Source of the DNA: HGM04593 sp045644465
Lineage (GTDB): Bacteria; Bacteroidota; Bacteroidia; Bacteroidales; Bacteroidaceae
NCBI GenBank assembly: GCA_045644465.1
Contig: JAZRGV010000029.1
Span: 1-64,000 of the forward strand
Reading direction: 5' to 3'
Length of the DNA: 64,000 nt
Shown here one piece after another: positions 33,361 through 42,593 of the stretch. The notes below the pieces were generated by a model that was not told the origin of the DNA, did not search any database, and was given only the letters and a program-made list of their open reading frames with translations. Each line of letters opens with the position of its first letter. Within the stretch, counting starts at the first letter, position 1. Position numbers and translations under genes: made by a program.

Positions 33361-34305
33361 ATGATTAAAAGCAGAATTTGTGAGATTTTAGGAATCAAAT
33401 ATCCAATTTTTCAAGGAGGAATGGCCTGGGTGGCAGATGCAGAACTTGCAGCAGCCGTTTCTAATGCAGGCGGTTTAGGTCTCATTTCGGCAATCAACGC
33501 CGGCACAGAGGCCGTAAGAAACGAAATTCGCAAATGCAAGACCTTGACCGACAAACCGTTTGGAGTAAATATAATGCTACAAGCGCCCAATGCAGAAGAG
33601 ATTGCCAGAATGGTTGTAGAAGAGGGTGTAAAGATTGTAACAACAGGAGCCGGTTCACCCGCCAAATACATGCCACTATGGAAAGAGCATGACATAAAAG
33701 TCATACCCGTCATAGCTTCAATTGCACATGCAGTAAAGATGCAGGCCGCAGGCGCAGACGCCATTGTTGCCGAAGGCGCTGAATCGGGCGGCCATGTGGG
33801 AGAGCTACACACCATGCCACTCATTCCACAAATTGTTGATTCTGTAACAATCCCGGTTGTTGCCGCAGGAGGCATATGTGACGGCCGAGGAGCCGCAGCT
33901 GCATTTATGCTTGGAGCAGAAGCGGTACAGGTAGGAACACGTTTCATTTCGGCTACCGAATGTAATGCTCACGAGAACTACAAGGATAAGCTCATCAAAG
34001 CCACCGAAATATCCACCATTGTAACAGGCAAATCCCTTGGACACCCGGTACGCTCACTCAAAACTCCGTTCTCAAGAAATTTTGCAAAAATGGAGACAGA
34101 CCCCAATGTAACCCCCGAAGAAATTCTTGAATTCGGCGGTGGCGCACTGCGCAAAGCCGTACAGGAAGGCGACCCAAATGGTAGTTACATGGCAGGCGAG
34201 TGTGCAGGACTTGTAAAGAGGATAGAACCTGCTGCCGCCATTGTAGAAGACATTATACTTGGAGCCGAAAAGGTCATAAAAGAAGCAATGAACAGGTTAT
34301 ATTAA
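33361..34305 (+). CDS. fabK: Enoyl-ACP reductase FabK (FMN-dependent)
   Basis: The 314-residue protein has the nitronate-monooxygenase/FabK TIM-barrel: IFQGGMAWVADAELAAAVS, NAGGLGLISA, GVNIMLQAPN, and the catalytic-site HxG region AEGAESGGHVGELHTMPL. FabK performs the last step of fatty-acid elongation with NAD(P)H. The IMLQAPNAEEI and AGECAGLV patterns fit FabK more than 2-nitropropane dioxygenase. Length is usual. A strong terminator follows 25 bases later. Confidence 0.9.
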   Translation: MIKSRICEILGIKYPIFQGGMAWVADAELAAAVSNAGGLGLISAINAGTEAVRNEIRKCKTLTDKPFGVNIMLQAPNAEEIARMVVEEGVKIVTTGAGSPAKYMPLWKEHDIKVIPVIASIAHAVKMQAAGADAIVAEGAESGGHVGELHTMPLIPQIVDSVTIPVVAAGGICDGRGAAAAFMLGAEAVQVGTRFISATECNAHENYKDKLIKATEISTIVTGKSLGHPVRSLKTPFSRNFAKMETDPNVTPEEILEFGGGALRKAVQEGDPNGSYMAGECAGLVKRIEPAAAIVEDIILGAEKVIKEAMNRLY

Positions 34306-34330
34306 CCGATGAAAACAAGCATATCATAAA

Positions 34331-34370
34331 AAATCAAATGGAGCAAAACTGCTCCATTTGATTTTTATTT
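34331..34370 (+). terminator. Terminator after fabK
   Basis: A perfect 15-base stem (arm AAATCAAATGGAGCA at 34331-34345, complement at 34350-34364) with loop AAAC is followed by T-rich ATTTTTATTT. Confidence 0.9.
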
Positions 34371-34474
34371 ATACAAGCAATCTCGGCCTAACGACAAACA
34401 GTCTTATCGAAAAAGCCTATTACTGTTATCGAAATTAACAACAAGTGACGATATTCGCACCATAAAAAAGATTG

Positions 34475-34482
34475 TAATTTTG
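34475..34482 (+). promoter_or_regulatory. Candidate -7 element for nhaA
   Basis: TAATTTTG fits TAnnTTTG 50 bases before the nhaA ATG. No TTTG at the -33 place. The remaining 34371-34532 contains no gene. Confidence 0.4.
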
Positions 34483-34532
34483 CATCGCTTTTTTGCATAA
34501 TTTAAGAATTATAAATATAAACAGATAAAGAA

Positions 34533-35876
34533 ATGACAAACAATTACAGTTTTAAAAGCATGGTCAAGAAATATGTGAACAGCAGTGCTGTTCTCATAAT
34601 ATGCGCCATACTTGCTCTTATTTTTGCAAACTCACCGCTGAAAGAAGGCTTCTTCAAATTCTGGAACAACGAGGTAAGCCTATCAATAGGCGAATTCAAC
34701 CTTTTCAGCCATAATGGACACAGCATGACCCTAATACAAGTTATCAACGATTTCCTTATGGCAATATTCTTTTTGTCGGTTGGACTTGAGATAAAAAGAG
34801 AAATACTTGTTGGAGAACTATCATCGACAAAAAAGGCTATGCTGCCTATCATTGGCGCTTGCGGTGGTATGCTAATTCCGGTACTTTTCTTTTGGCTCAC
34901 TTGCCCCAATGACCCCGATATGCTGAGAGGAGTGGCTATACCAATGGCGACAGATATCGCATTCTCACTTGGCGTACTATCAATCTTTGACAAGAGAGTA
35001 CCAATTGGCTTAAAAATCTTCCTTGCAGCGCTTGCAGTAGCCGACGACCTTGGTGGCATAATAGTCATTGCTCTTTTTTATTCATCAACAATAGACCTTT
35101 ATTACTTAATGCTTGCAGGCCTATGCGTTGCTGTTCTAATTATTGGAAACAACAGAAAGATAATGTCCAAAAACTTTTACCTTGTAACAGGTATTGTACT
35201 TTGGTATTTTATGCTTAACTCAGGCATACATGCAACTATCGCCGGCGTAATTGTAGCATTCTGTGTTCCCGGCTCATTACGCAAGGGGGCTACACGTTAC
35301 ATTCAGCGCATCAAAGAAAACATCAATAGTTTCGACGAGGTCCACGTAGTAGGTAAGCACCACACCGCAATACTCACACACGAGGAGATACACAAACTAA
35401 AGAGCATTGAATCTGCAGCCGATAAACTAATCAGCCCACTACAGGAGTTCGAGGACAGTCTTCACAACATTATAGGCTACATCATTATCCCGCTTTTTGC
35501 ATTCGCCAATGTTGGAATAGACCTTTCTGCAATGAATACAGGAAGCCTTGTTGGCGGAATAGGACTTTCTGTGATCGTTGGCCTTGTTGCCGGAAAGTTC
35601 ATTGGAGTATTCTCTTTCTCTTGGTTGGCCATTAAATTCGGCATCGTACAACTGCCACAAGGAGCAAATTGGAAATCATTCGCATCGGTGTGCATGCTCT
35701 GCGGTATAGGACTTACAGTTTCCATATTTATTGCAGACCTGTCATACGCAGGACTCGGCAGTGGAACGACATTGCTGTCTGAAGCCAAGCTTGGCATACT
35801 TTGTGGTTCTATAATATCAGCCGCACTTGGATGTATCCTGCTCAACAAATACTTGCCAAAAAGCCCGAATCAATAA
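34533..35876 (+). CDS. nhaA: Na+/H+ antiporter NhaA
   Basis: The 447-residue protein has about twelve membrane helices. Key residues are present: VGLEIKREIL, MATDIAFSLGVLSI (the Asp of the 133 type), and the transport aspartate pair in VADDLGGIIVIALFYSS. It exchanges protons for sodium across the inner membrane for pH and salt balance. A cytoplasmic loop (about 255-305) is longer than in E. coli, as in other Bacteroidota. The last codons overlap the convergent M28 peptidase gene by 7 bases. Confidence 0.95.
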   Translation: MTNNYSFKSMVKKYVNSSAVLIICAILALIFANSPLKEGFFKFWNNEVSLSIGEFNLFSHNGHSMTLIQVINDFLMAIFFLSVGLEIKREILVGELSSTKKAMLPIIGACGGMLIPVLFFWLTCPNDPDMLRGVAIPMATDIAFSLGVLSIFDKRVPIGLKIFLAALAVADDLGGIIVIALFYSSTIDLYYLMLAGLCVAVLIIGNNRKIMSKNFYLVTGIVLWYFMLNSGIHATIAGVIVAFCVPGSLRKGATRYIQRIKENINSFDEVHVVGKHHTAILTHEEIHKLKSIESAADKLISPLQEFEDSLHNIIGYIIIPLFAFANVGIDLSAMNTGSLVGGIGLSVIVGLVAGKFIGVFSFSWLAIKFGIVQLPQGANWKSFASVCMLCGIGLTVSIFIADLSYAGLGSGTTLLSEAKLGILCGSIISAALGCILLNKYLPKSPNQ

Positions 35877-36874
35877 CTCACTTCATTTGCCAAGCGCCAC
35901 AAGCATAGATAGGCCGCACGGGTTATTTCCAGCAGTTTGGAGTAATTTACCTTGTCGGCCGTATCGGATGGACGATGATAATCGGGGTGCCCTTCAGTGT
36001 GATACCACACAATGGGTACCCCTTTTCTTGCAAATGGCACATTATCGCTACCATCAAGTAGATTTTTTGAAGCCTTGAAATCAGGTATCAATTCAAGTTT
36101 ATAGTTCTCCAAATCGGCCTGTAACCATTCACCAAAAGCAGGATTACCGGCAGAATATATATAGCTCAAATTACAACGGTTACCCACCGCCGCACGACCA
36201 ACCATATCAAAGTTCATATAGGCAGAAATCTCCGATAAAAAGGCTGTTCTTTTAACAAAGAACCTCGAGCCAAGGAAACCTTTTTCCTCACCATCCCAAA
36301 AAGCAAAAATTATTGTACGCTCGGGTTGCGTCTTTAACTTTTTTATAGCTTTTGCAAGCTGCATCACAGCCGAAACACCCGACGCGTTATCGTCGGCGCC
36401 ATTGTAGCACTGGTCACCTACAAGCGTTGTATCAACACCCAAATGGTCGTAATGCGCACCAACCACAACATATCCTTCACCCTTACCGGGAATACAAGCA
36501 AGGATATTTTTCATTACACGCTTTTCACAACCTTCAGCAATAAGTTTGTCAAGCGGCATATCGGATTCTGTTATCCAATTGCTCTGATTTCTTACCGACT
36601 CAAATTCCTGATAATATCCGGAAGACGACAGAGGTTTGACACCCCATTTCTTCAACTGCGACACGATATATTCAGCTGCCAGTTCGCCACCTCGCAGACC
36701 TGCTTCGCGCCCCTCAAAAGAATCATCGGCAAGAGTTGCGACAATATCGCGTGCAACATCTTCACTTATACAGGAATACCCCTTATTTAAACTATTTTGA
36801 GCTACAGCCTCACCCGCAACAAACAGCACTAGGCAAACAAACAACGCAAGAATTGAATTGATTCGGATTTTCAT
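35870..36874 (-). CDS. Secreted M28-family zinc aminopeptidase
   Basis: Starting at ATG 36874 gives a 334-residue protein with a signal peptide (ends AGEAVAQ). A frame extension to 36976 is rejected: it puts 34 non-signal residues first and overlaps a -7-like element TAATTTTG at 36897-36890. The M28 zinc ligands are visible: GAHYDHLG (His), GADDNASG (Asp), DGEEKGFLGS (Glu/Glu), NFDMVG (Asp) and YHTEGHPDYHRPSD (His). The enzyme trims N-terminal residues from peptides in the periplasm or outside. It shares no operon with the SusCD locus. Confidence 0.92.
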   Translation of the reverse strand: MKIRINSILALFVCLVLFVAGEAVAQNSLNKGYSCISEDVARDIVATLADDSFEGREAGLRGGELAAEYIVSQLKKWGVKPLSSSGYYQEFESVRNQSNWITESDMPLDKLIAEGCEKRVMKNILACIPGKGEGYVVVGAHYDHLGVDTTLVGDQCYNGADDNASGVSAVMQLAKAIKKLKTQPERTIIFAFWDGEEKGFLGSRFFVKRTAFLSEISAYMNFDMVGRAAVGNRCNLSYIYSAGNPAFGEWLQADLENYKLELIPDFKASKNLLDGSDNVPFARKGVPIVWYHTEGHPDYHRPSDTADKVNYSKLLEITRAAYLCLWRLANEVSY

Positions 36875-36889
36875 AAAATAAATTTTCGA

Positions 36890-36897
36890 CAAAATTA
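36890..36897 (-). promoter_or_regulatory. Candidate -7 element for the M28 peptidase
   Basis: Minus-strand TAATTTTG fits TAnnTTTG. It lies 16 bases before the ATG at 36874, giving a very short leader and supporting that start. Confidence 0.4.
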
Positions 36898-37088
36898 ACA
36901 CATTTTTCGCAGGAAATAACAATCCCGAGTTTTTAAAACAACGAATATCCATTTTAGATAGTTGAAACAACGACATGCCCCACTATAAACAACAAAGCGA
37001 CAAAGCATTTATAATTAGCAGAATAGGACACAAGATGAGATATAAACAAATTGTTGAAAACTTTATTTCAAATTGTATTCAAAAAATG

Positions 37089-37118
37089 TGGGGAATTGTG
37101 GGGAATTGTGTAATTTTG
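37089..37118 (+). promoter_or_regulatory. mraZ promoter with MraZ-type operator repeats
   Basis: Two TGGGG direct repeats (37089-37093, 37099-37103) are separated by AATTG; a third site in register (37109-37113) reads TGTAA. E. coli MraZ binds TGGGN repeats spaced by five bases, so this is the same pattern at period 10. A Bacteroidota -7 element TAATTTTG follows at 37111-37118. The repeats cover the region between the promoter elements, where a bound MraZ would block transcription of its own operon. The ATG is at 37149. Confidence 0.65.
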
Positions 37119-37148
37119 AAACGATTTATATAAATTAGAGAAAAATCC

Positions 37149-37619
37149 ATGCGTTTCATAGGCAACATAGAGGCTAAAACAGATAATAAAGGCAGAGTTT
37201 TTCTGCCGGCCTGTTTCCGTCATACTCTCCAGAATGAGGGTTGCGATAAGGTAATGTTGCGCAAGGATGTATATCAGGACTGCCTTGTCCTGTACCCAAT
37301 GTCAAATTGGAACGAGCAACTCGATGCCCTTCGTTCGCGCCTTGACAAATGGAACGCAAAGCATCAGATGATTTTCCGACAGTTCGTAGCCGACGTGGAA
37401 GAGTTGAGCATAGACACCAATGGCCGCATCCTCTTACCAAAACGATATTTGGCAATGGCCAACATAAAACAGGAGGTTCGTTTCATTGGCATGGACGACA
37501 CCATTGAGATTTGGGCAAAAGAGAAAGTTGAAAAGCCATTCATGCCAATCGAAGAGTTTGGACGCGAACTGGAGAAGATAATGACAAACGAAAGAAGTAC
37601 AGGCTATGAACGAGAATAA
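37149..37619 (+). CDS. mraZ: Transcriptional repressor MraZ
   Basis: The 156-residue protein has two AbrB-like MraZ domains with the DxxxR motifs DNKGRVFLP (residues about 11-19) and DTNGRILLPKRY (about 93-104). MraZ forms a ring of subunits that binds repeated sites upstream of its operon and represses dcw genes. It is the first gene of the cluster and its stop overlaps rsmH by 14 bases. Operator-like repeats upstream agree with autorepression. Confidence 0.95.
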   Translation: MRFIGNIEAKTDNKGRVFLPACFRHTLQNEGCDKVMLRKDVYQDCLVLYPMSNWNEQLDALRSRLDKWNAKHQMIFRQFVADVEELSIDTNGRILLPKRYLAMANIKQEVRFIGMDDTIEIWAKEKVEKPFMPIEEFGRELEKIMTNERSTGYERE

Positions 37620-38511
37620 TATATACCATACCCCGGTTCTCCTAAAGGAGAGTGTTGACGGCATGCAGATATCGCAGAATGATATTTGTATAGATGTTAC
37701 ATTTGGTGGTGGAGGACACTCAAGAGAGATTCTCACAAGGCTTGGTTCAAAAGGACATTTGTACAGTTTCGACCAAGACGAGGATGCCGAAAAGAATGCA
37801 CCTGAAGACAAGCGTTTTACTTTTGTGCGCAGTAACTTCCGTTTCATATACAACTTTATGCATTACCACAATGCGACAGAAGTAGATGCCATTCTTGCCG
37901 ACTTGGGAGTTTCAGGTCATCACTTTGATGACGAGACACGCGGTTTCTCTTTCCGTTTCGATGCTGCACTCGACATGCGCATGAACAAACGTGGCGGCGA
38001 GACAGCTGCCGACCTGCTGAACAACGCAACAGAAGAGGAACTGACACGAATTTTCAAGCTCTATGGCGAACTAAACTGTTCCCGTAAACTTGCGGCAAAG
38101 ATTGTCAAGGAGAGAAGCGTCAAACCCATACAGCGAGTAAACGAACTTATTGAGATAGCAAAGCCTTTTTGCCCACCACAGCGCGAAAAGAAAGAGATGG
38201 CCAAGATATTCCAGGCCCTGCGTATAGAGATTAACCAAGAGGTTGAGACATTAAAAGAAATGCTTGTCAGCGCAAAAGAACTGCTAAAACCTGGCGGTCG
38301 CCTGGTGGTTATCACATACCACTCCATCGAAGACCGAATAGTAAAAAACTTTATGAAAAGCGGGAACTTTGACGGAATTCTGGAAAAGGATTTCTTTGGA
38401 AGATCCACTTCGCCTTTTGAGATGAAAAAGGTTATTGTTCCTACAGACGAGGAATTGGAAGCAAACCCACGCTCACGAAGCGCAAAACTACGAATTGCCA
38501 TAAAGATATAA
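37606..38511 (+). CDS. rsmH: 16S rRNA C1402 N4-methyltransferase
   Basis: The 301-residue SAM-dependent enzyme has motif I VTFGGGGHSREIL, motif ILADLGVSGHHFDDETRGFS, MRMN and a final RSRSAKLR. RsmH (MraW) methylates C1402 in the 16S rRNA decoding centre together with RsmI. Its ATG lies inside mraZ, indicating translational coupling. Standard length. Confidence 0.96.
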   Translation: MNENNIYHTPVLLKESVDGMQISQNDICIDVTFGGGGHSREILTRLGSKGHLYSFDQDEDAEKNAPEDKRFTFVRSNFRFIYNFMHYHNATEVDAILADLGVSGHHFDDETRGFSFRFDAALDMRMNKRGGETAADLLNNATEEELTRIFKLYGELNCSRKLAAKIVKERSVKPIQRVNELIEIAKPFCPPQREKKEMAKIFQALRIEINQEVETLKEMLVSAKELLKPGGRLVVITYHSIEDRIVKNFMKSGNFDGILEKDFFGRSTSPFEMKKVIVPTDEELEANPRSRSAKLRIAIKI

Positions 38512-38512
38512 G

Positions 38513-38863
38513 ATGAACGAAAACAAGAACAGAGAAAAAAAGAAAAAGAGTGGAATAATGAACCGCATTATGGGCGGTGATTTTTTCACCAGCAAAATTA
38601 TCACAGACAATATTTGGCTGATTGCACTGATAGTTTTGTATTCGTTCTTTTATGTAAGCAACCGTTACGAATATGAGCAGGAGCTACTGAAGATTGACCG
38701 TCTGACAAAAAGAAGAGACAAGCTTAAGAACAACCTGCTTACATTAAAGAGTGAATTTTCATACAAAAGCCGACAAACCGAAATAGAGAAGTTTCTTAAA
38801 GAGAAAAACAGCGATATCAAGGTTGCTACAAAACCATTATATAAAGTAAAAAAAGATAAGTAA
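38513..38863 (+). CDS. ftsL: FtsL-like division protein
   Basis: The 116-residue bitopic protein has a basic cytoplasmic start, one membrane helix (IWLIALIVLYSFFYVSNRY) and a periplasmic coiled coil (LKIDRLTKRRDKLKNNLLTL). The position between rsmH and ftsI and the plan are those of FtsL, which joins FtsB and FtsQ to activate FtsWI. Sequence identity to E. coli FtsL is too low to see, so the name is mainly from place and topology. Confidence 0.8.
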   Translation: MNENKNREKKKKSGIMNRIMGGDFFTSKIITDNIWLIALIVLYSFFYVSNRYEYEQELLKIDRLTKRRDKLKNNLLTLKSEFSYKSRQTEIEKFLKEKNSDIKVATKPLYKVKKDK

Positions 38864-38865
38864 AA

Positions 38866-41112
38866 ATGTTCAATTTCCGTGAGAATATAATTTTTCGCTA
38901 CAACCTGCTAGTGTTGTTTGCATTTACCTTATTTGCCCTTGTAATCATTGGCAATGCAGGTGTCATTATGTTCAAGGAGAGGGACTTTTGGGAAGAAATA
39001 AAGAAAAGGAACATCCGTTTCAACGTACCAATAGAGCCTTATCGCGGTAATATTCTCAACGACAATGGCGAACTGATGGTGAGTACGCTTCCTATTTATA
39101 GAATACACATCGATTTCAAATATATAAACAAGCACAGCAAAAGAGAACAAAATGAGACAATGCAGAAGAGGGATTCGCTTTGGACTAACCATCTTGACGA
39201 ATTGTGCATTGGCCTTAACGAGATTTTTCCACAAAAGAGCGTAGAGAGTTTCAAGAAAGACCTTTCATATGGCTATAGGAATAAAAAAAGGTATCACCCT
39301 CTATACAATCGCAAGATCTCGTACACCCAATATCTGCGTATTCTTGAGCTACCCATTATGAACAAAGGCCGAAAGTACAGCGGTATAATTGTTGAAGAAG
39401 AGATACAACGCAAGAACATCTTCGGCGACATAGGCATGAGTACGTTCGGCATCGTACGTAAGACTACCGACAACAACAAAAAAGAGATTGAAGAGATCAA
39501 CGGCCTTGAAAAGAAATACGATAAATCGTTGCGTGGCACACCAGGAGTGGGACGCAGGGAAAAGATTGGTGGAAAATTCATTCTCAAAACCGACAAACCT
39601 ACAGAGAATGGTATGGATATACAGACAACCATAAGTTCGGAGATGCTCGATATTTGTGAAAACGCAGTAAAAAAAGTTCTTGAAAAGCATCATTTGCCTG
39701 CAGGTTGGGCCATTTTGATGGAAACAGAAACCGGCGACATAAAATCAATAGTCAACCTAACCAGATTAAGTAACGGACAGTATGCCGAAACAATAGAAAA
39801 CATACCCAACAATCCAACACCCAATCATGCGCTATGCCGTTTGATGGAACCAGGTTCTATTTTCAAGACAGTGGCACTGACAGCCGCTATCGAAGACGGC
39901 AAGCTGACGACAAAGGATTCAGTAATAGCATATAAATCGAAAGTATGCTATTTTGGAAAACAAAAAGTCACCGACGAGATGTACCGCGACAATGGAACAG
40001 GTAAATACAGCATGGCAGAAGCCCTAAAATACTCGTCAAACATAAGCATGGTGCAGTACATTAGAAAGGCATACGGAAAAAATCCGAAGGAGTACACCAA
40101 CACGTTGCTAAGATTCGGATTGACAGAAAACTACAAACTTATTGATAGCGAGACAACACCATACCTCACCCTACCCGACACAAAGAGATGGAACGGATTC
40201 AGTTTGAATTCAATGTCCTATGGATACGCGGTAGGTATGACCGGAATAAATATACTTTCATTCTACAACACCATTGCCAACGGTGGAAAGCAGATGCAGC
40301 CAAGGCTTGTAAAGGCTATTATAAAAGATGGAGAAATTATTGAAGAATTCCCCACAAAAGTCATAAACAAGCAACTTATATCAAAAGCAACAACCGACAC
40401 TATTACAAGCCTTTTGATTGAGGTAGTAAACGGCAAAGACGGAACCGGAGCGCGTGCGAAATCAAAGCTGATGACCGTAGCCGGAAAGACAGGAACAGCC
40501 AATATTCCTAACTCAAAGACCGGAGCATACGACAACAGCGAGAAGATGATGAGTTTCTGCGGATTCTTTCCAGCAGAAAGCCCTAAATACACCTTGCTTG
40601 TACAGATGATGTACGACAAGAAACAAGACACACGTCCCGATTCCCTAAAAATAAAACTTGGTGGCGGCAGCAGTGCGGCCATTGCATTCAAGGAGATTGC
40701 AGAGAAGATTATGGCACAACAGAATGCCGTTCCACTTGAAGCCGCATGCGACACAATAAACAACCGTCTGCCGGTAGTAAAGGCTGGCAACATCTTCGAG
40801 GCAAGCAAAATACTAAAGGAGCTGGAACACCCCATGTACAAACACTCATGGATAGACGAGAACAGAGAAAACACAGTATGGGGAAATGCAGAACTTGAAA
40901 ACGACAGCATATACAAGTTCAAAAGCAAAACCTTCAACCCCGAATTTGTTCCGAATGTATGCGGAATGGGAGCAAAGGATGCCGTATATCTTATGCAACA
41001 ATGCAACCTCGACGTTGAGATAAGCGGTTATGGCACAGTAAAATCACAAAGCATAACTGCAGGCACAAGAATAAAAGGAAAAAGAACCGTAAAACTGACA
41101 CTCGCGCCATAA
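38866..41112 (+). CDS. ftsI: Division transpeptidase FtsI (PBP) with PASTA domain
   Basis: The 748-residue protein has an N-terminal membrane helix (about 12-35), a non-catalytic pedestal domain (50-250) and a transpeptidase domain with Ser331-x-x-Lys334 (SIFK), Ser390-Ser-Asn392 (SSN) and Lys541-Thr-Gly543 (KTG). The last 65 residues (FVPNVCGMGAKDAVYLMQQC) form a PASTA domain. FtsI cross-links septal peptidoglycan with FtsW. E. coli FtsI lacks PASTA; Bacteroidota FtsI often has one. Confidence 0.95.
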   Translation: MFNFRENIIFRYNLLVLFAFTLFALVIIGNAGVIMFKERDFWEEIKKRNIRFNVPIEPYRGNILNDNGELMVSTLPIYRIHIDFKYINKHSKREQNETMQKRDSLWTNHLDELCIGLNEIFPQKSVESFKKDLSYGYRNKKRYHPLYNRKISYTQYLRILELPIMNKGRKYSGIIVEEEIQRKNIFGDIGMSTFGIVRKTTDNNKKEIEEINGLEKKYDKSLRGTPGVGRREKIGGKFILKTDKPTENGMDIQTTISSEMLDICENAVKKVLEKHHLPAGWAILMETETGDIKSIVNLTRLSNGQYAETIENIPNNPTPNHALCRLMEPGSIFKTVALTAAIEDGKLTTKDSVIAYKSKVCYFGKQKVTDEMYRDNGTGKYSMAEALKYSSNISMVQYIRKAYGKNPKEYTNTLLRFGLTENYKLIDSETTPYLTLPDTKRWNGFSLNSMSYGYAVGMTGINILSFYNTIANGGKQMQPRLVKAIIKDGEIIEEFPTKVINKQLISKATTDTITSLLIEVVNGKDGTGARAKSKLMTVAGKTGTANIPNSKTGAYDNSEKMMSFCGFFPAESPKYTLLVQMMYDKKQDTRPDSLKIKLGGGSSAAIAFKEIAEKIMAQQNAVPLEAACDTINNRLPVVKAGNIFEASKILKELEHPMYKHSWIDENRENTVWGNAELENDSIYKFKSKTFNPEFVPNVCGMGAKDAVYLMQQCNLDVEISGYGTVKSQSITAGTRIKGKRTVKLTLAP

Positions 41113-41134
41113 ATAATATATATAAGGAAGAAAT

Positions 41135-42589
41135 ATGAAACTTAGCGAACTATTAAAAAACATACAATACACCCGAGTAATAATGCCAAAAGATGAGGTT
41201 GAAGTACTTGGAGTAAATATCGATTCGCGTCTTGTAAAAGATGGTGATATGTTCATTGCCGTAAGAGGTACACAAACCGACGGCCATGCATATATCAACG
41301 CCGCCGAGGAGAAAGGTGCTGTTGCCATTGTATGCGAAGAGTTGCCGGAACGACAGAACCCAAACATTGCATACATTAATGTTGCCAATGCACAAAGCAT
41401 CACGGGCAGATTGGCAACTGCATTCTACGGCGACCCTTCAAGAAAACTGACACTTGTTGGTGTGACGGGCACAAACGGTAAGACAACCATTGCCACATTG
41501 CTATATACACTATTTATGGAAATGGGACATAAGTGCGGTCTGTTATCAACTGTATGCAACTACATAAACGGAACAGCCTATCCATCGACACACACGACAC
41601 CCGATGCCATTTCTCTTAACAAGCTGTTGGCAAAAATGGTGGAAGAAGGATGCGAATATGCATTCATGGAGGTTAGTTCACATGCTCTTGCGCAGGAAAG
41701 AGTTGGTGGACTAGAGTTCGCAGGAGCTATTTTCACAAACCTCACACGCGACCACATGGACTTCCACGAGAATATGGATAACTACCTAAAGGCAAAGAAG
41801 AGTTTCTTTGACAACCTGCCTCGTAATGCCTTTGCAATCACCAATCTCGACGACAAGAACGGCCCTGTGATGGTGCAGAACTGCCGTGCCGACATAAAAT
41901 ACTATTCGACACGCACCATAAGCGACTATAAAGCACGCTTGCTCGAAACACATCTTGACGGTATGATTCTTGAATTCAACAACCGCGAGTTCAACACCAT
42001 GCTGACAGGACGTTTCAACATAAGCAACCTGCTTGCAATATTCGGAGCAGCCGTTGAACTTGGCAAGAATGCCGAAGATGTACTATGTGTACTTAGCACA
42101 TTAAAACCTGTTTCGGGACGTTTCGAGACCATACAGTCACCTAATGGCATAACAGCAATAGTAGATTACGCACACACTCCCGACGCCATAAAGAATGTCC
42201 TTGGCACTGTAAAGGATGTATTGCGTGGTAACGGAAACATAATAACAGTTATAGGTGCCGGTGGAAACCGCGACAAGGGTAAACGCCCCATAATGGCAGT
42301 CGAAGCTGTCAAAAACAGCAACAAAGTGATACTCACATCGGACAATCCGCGCAACGAGGAGCCTCAGGATATTATTAACGATATGCTGGCAGGACTAAGC
42401 GATGAACAAAAGAGAAATGTGTTGTCAATAACAGACCGCAAAGAAGCCATAAGAACAGCATGCGCCTTGGCCAACAAAGGCGATGTTGTAGTAGTTGCAG
42501 GTAAGGGACACGAGGACTATCAAGAGATAAAGGGAGTTAAACATCACTTCGACGACAAAGAAGTTATAAGAGAAATATTTAATATCTGA
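41135..42589 (+). CDS. murE: UDP-MurNAc-tripeptide ligase MurE (meso-DAP adding)
   Basis: The 484-residue Mur ligase has the ATP loop GVTGTNGKTTIATLL, HTTPDA and VSSHAL in the centre, and DNPRNEEPQ in the C-terminal domain. The DNPR motif marks meso-diaminopimelate-adding MurE enzymes, so the cell wall is of the DAP type. It works in the cytoplasm on UDP-MurNAc-Ala-Glu. It follows ftsI in the same operon with a 22-base gap. Confidence 0.96.
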   Translation: MKLSELLKNIQYTRVIMPKDEVEVLGVNIDSRLVKDGDMFIAVRGTQTDGHAYINAAEEKGAVAIVCEELPERQNPNIAYINVANAQSITGRLATAFYGDPSRKLTLVGVTGTNGKTTIATLLYTLFMEMGHKCGLLSTVCNYINGTAYPSTHTTPDAISLNKLLAKMVEEGCEYAFMEVSSHALAQERVGGLEFAGAIFTNLTRDHMDFHENMDNYLKAKKSFFDNLPRNAFAITNLDDKNGPVMVQNCRADIKYYSTRTISDYKARLLETHLDGMILEFNNREFNTMLTGRFNISNLLAIFGAAVELGKNAEDVLCVLSTLKPVSGRFETIQSPNGITAIVDYAHTPDAIKNVLGTVKDVLRGNGNIITVIGAGGNRDKGKRPIMAVEAVKNSNKVILTSDNPRNEEPQDIINDMLAGLSDEQKRNVLSITDRKEAIRTACALANKGDVVVVAGKGHEDYQEIKGVKHHFDDKEVIREIFNI

Positions 42590-42593
42590 GAAT

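Noticed and set aside
40263..41006. 247-residue minus-strand frame opposite ftsI
   Set aside because: Covers the catalytic domain of ftsI on the other strand; no independent support.
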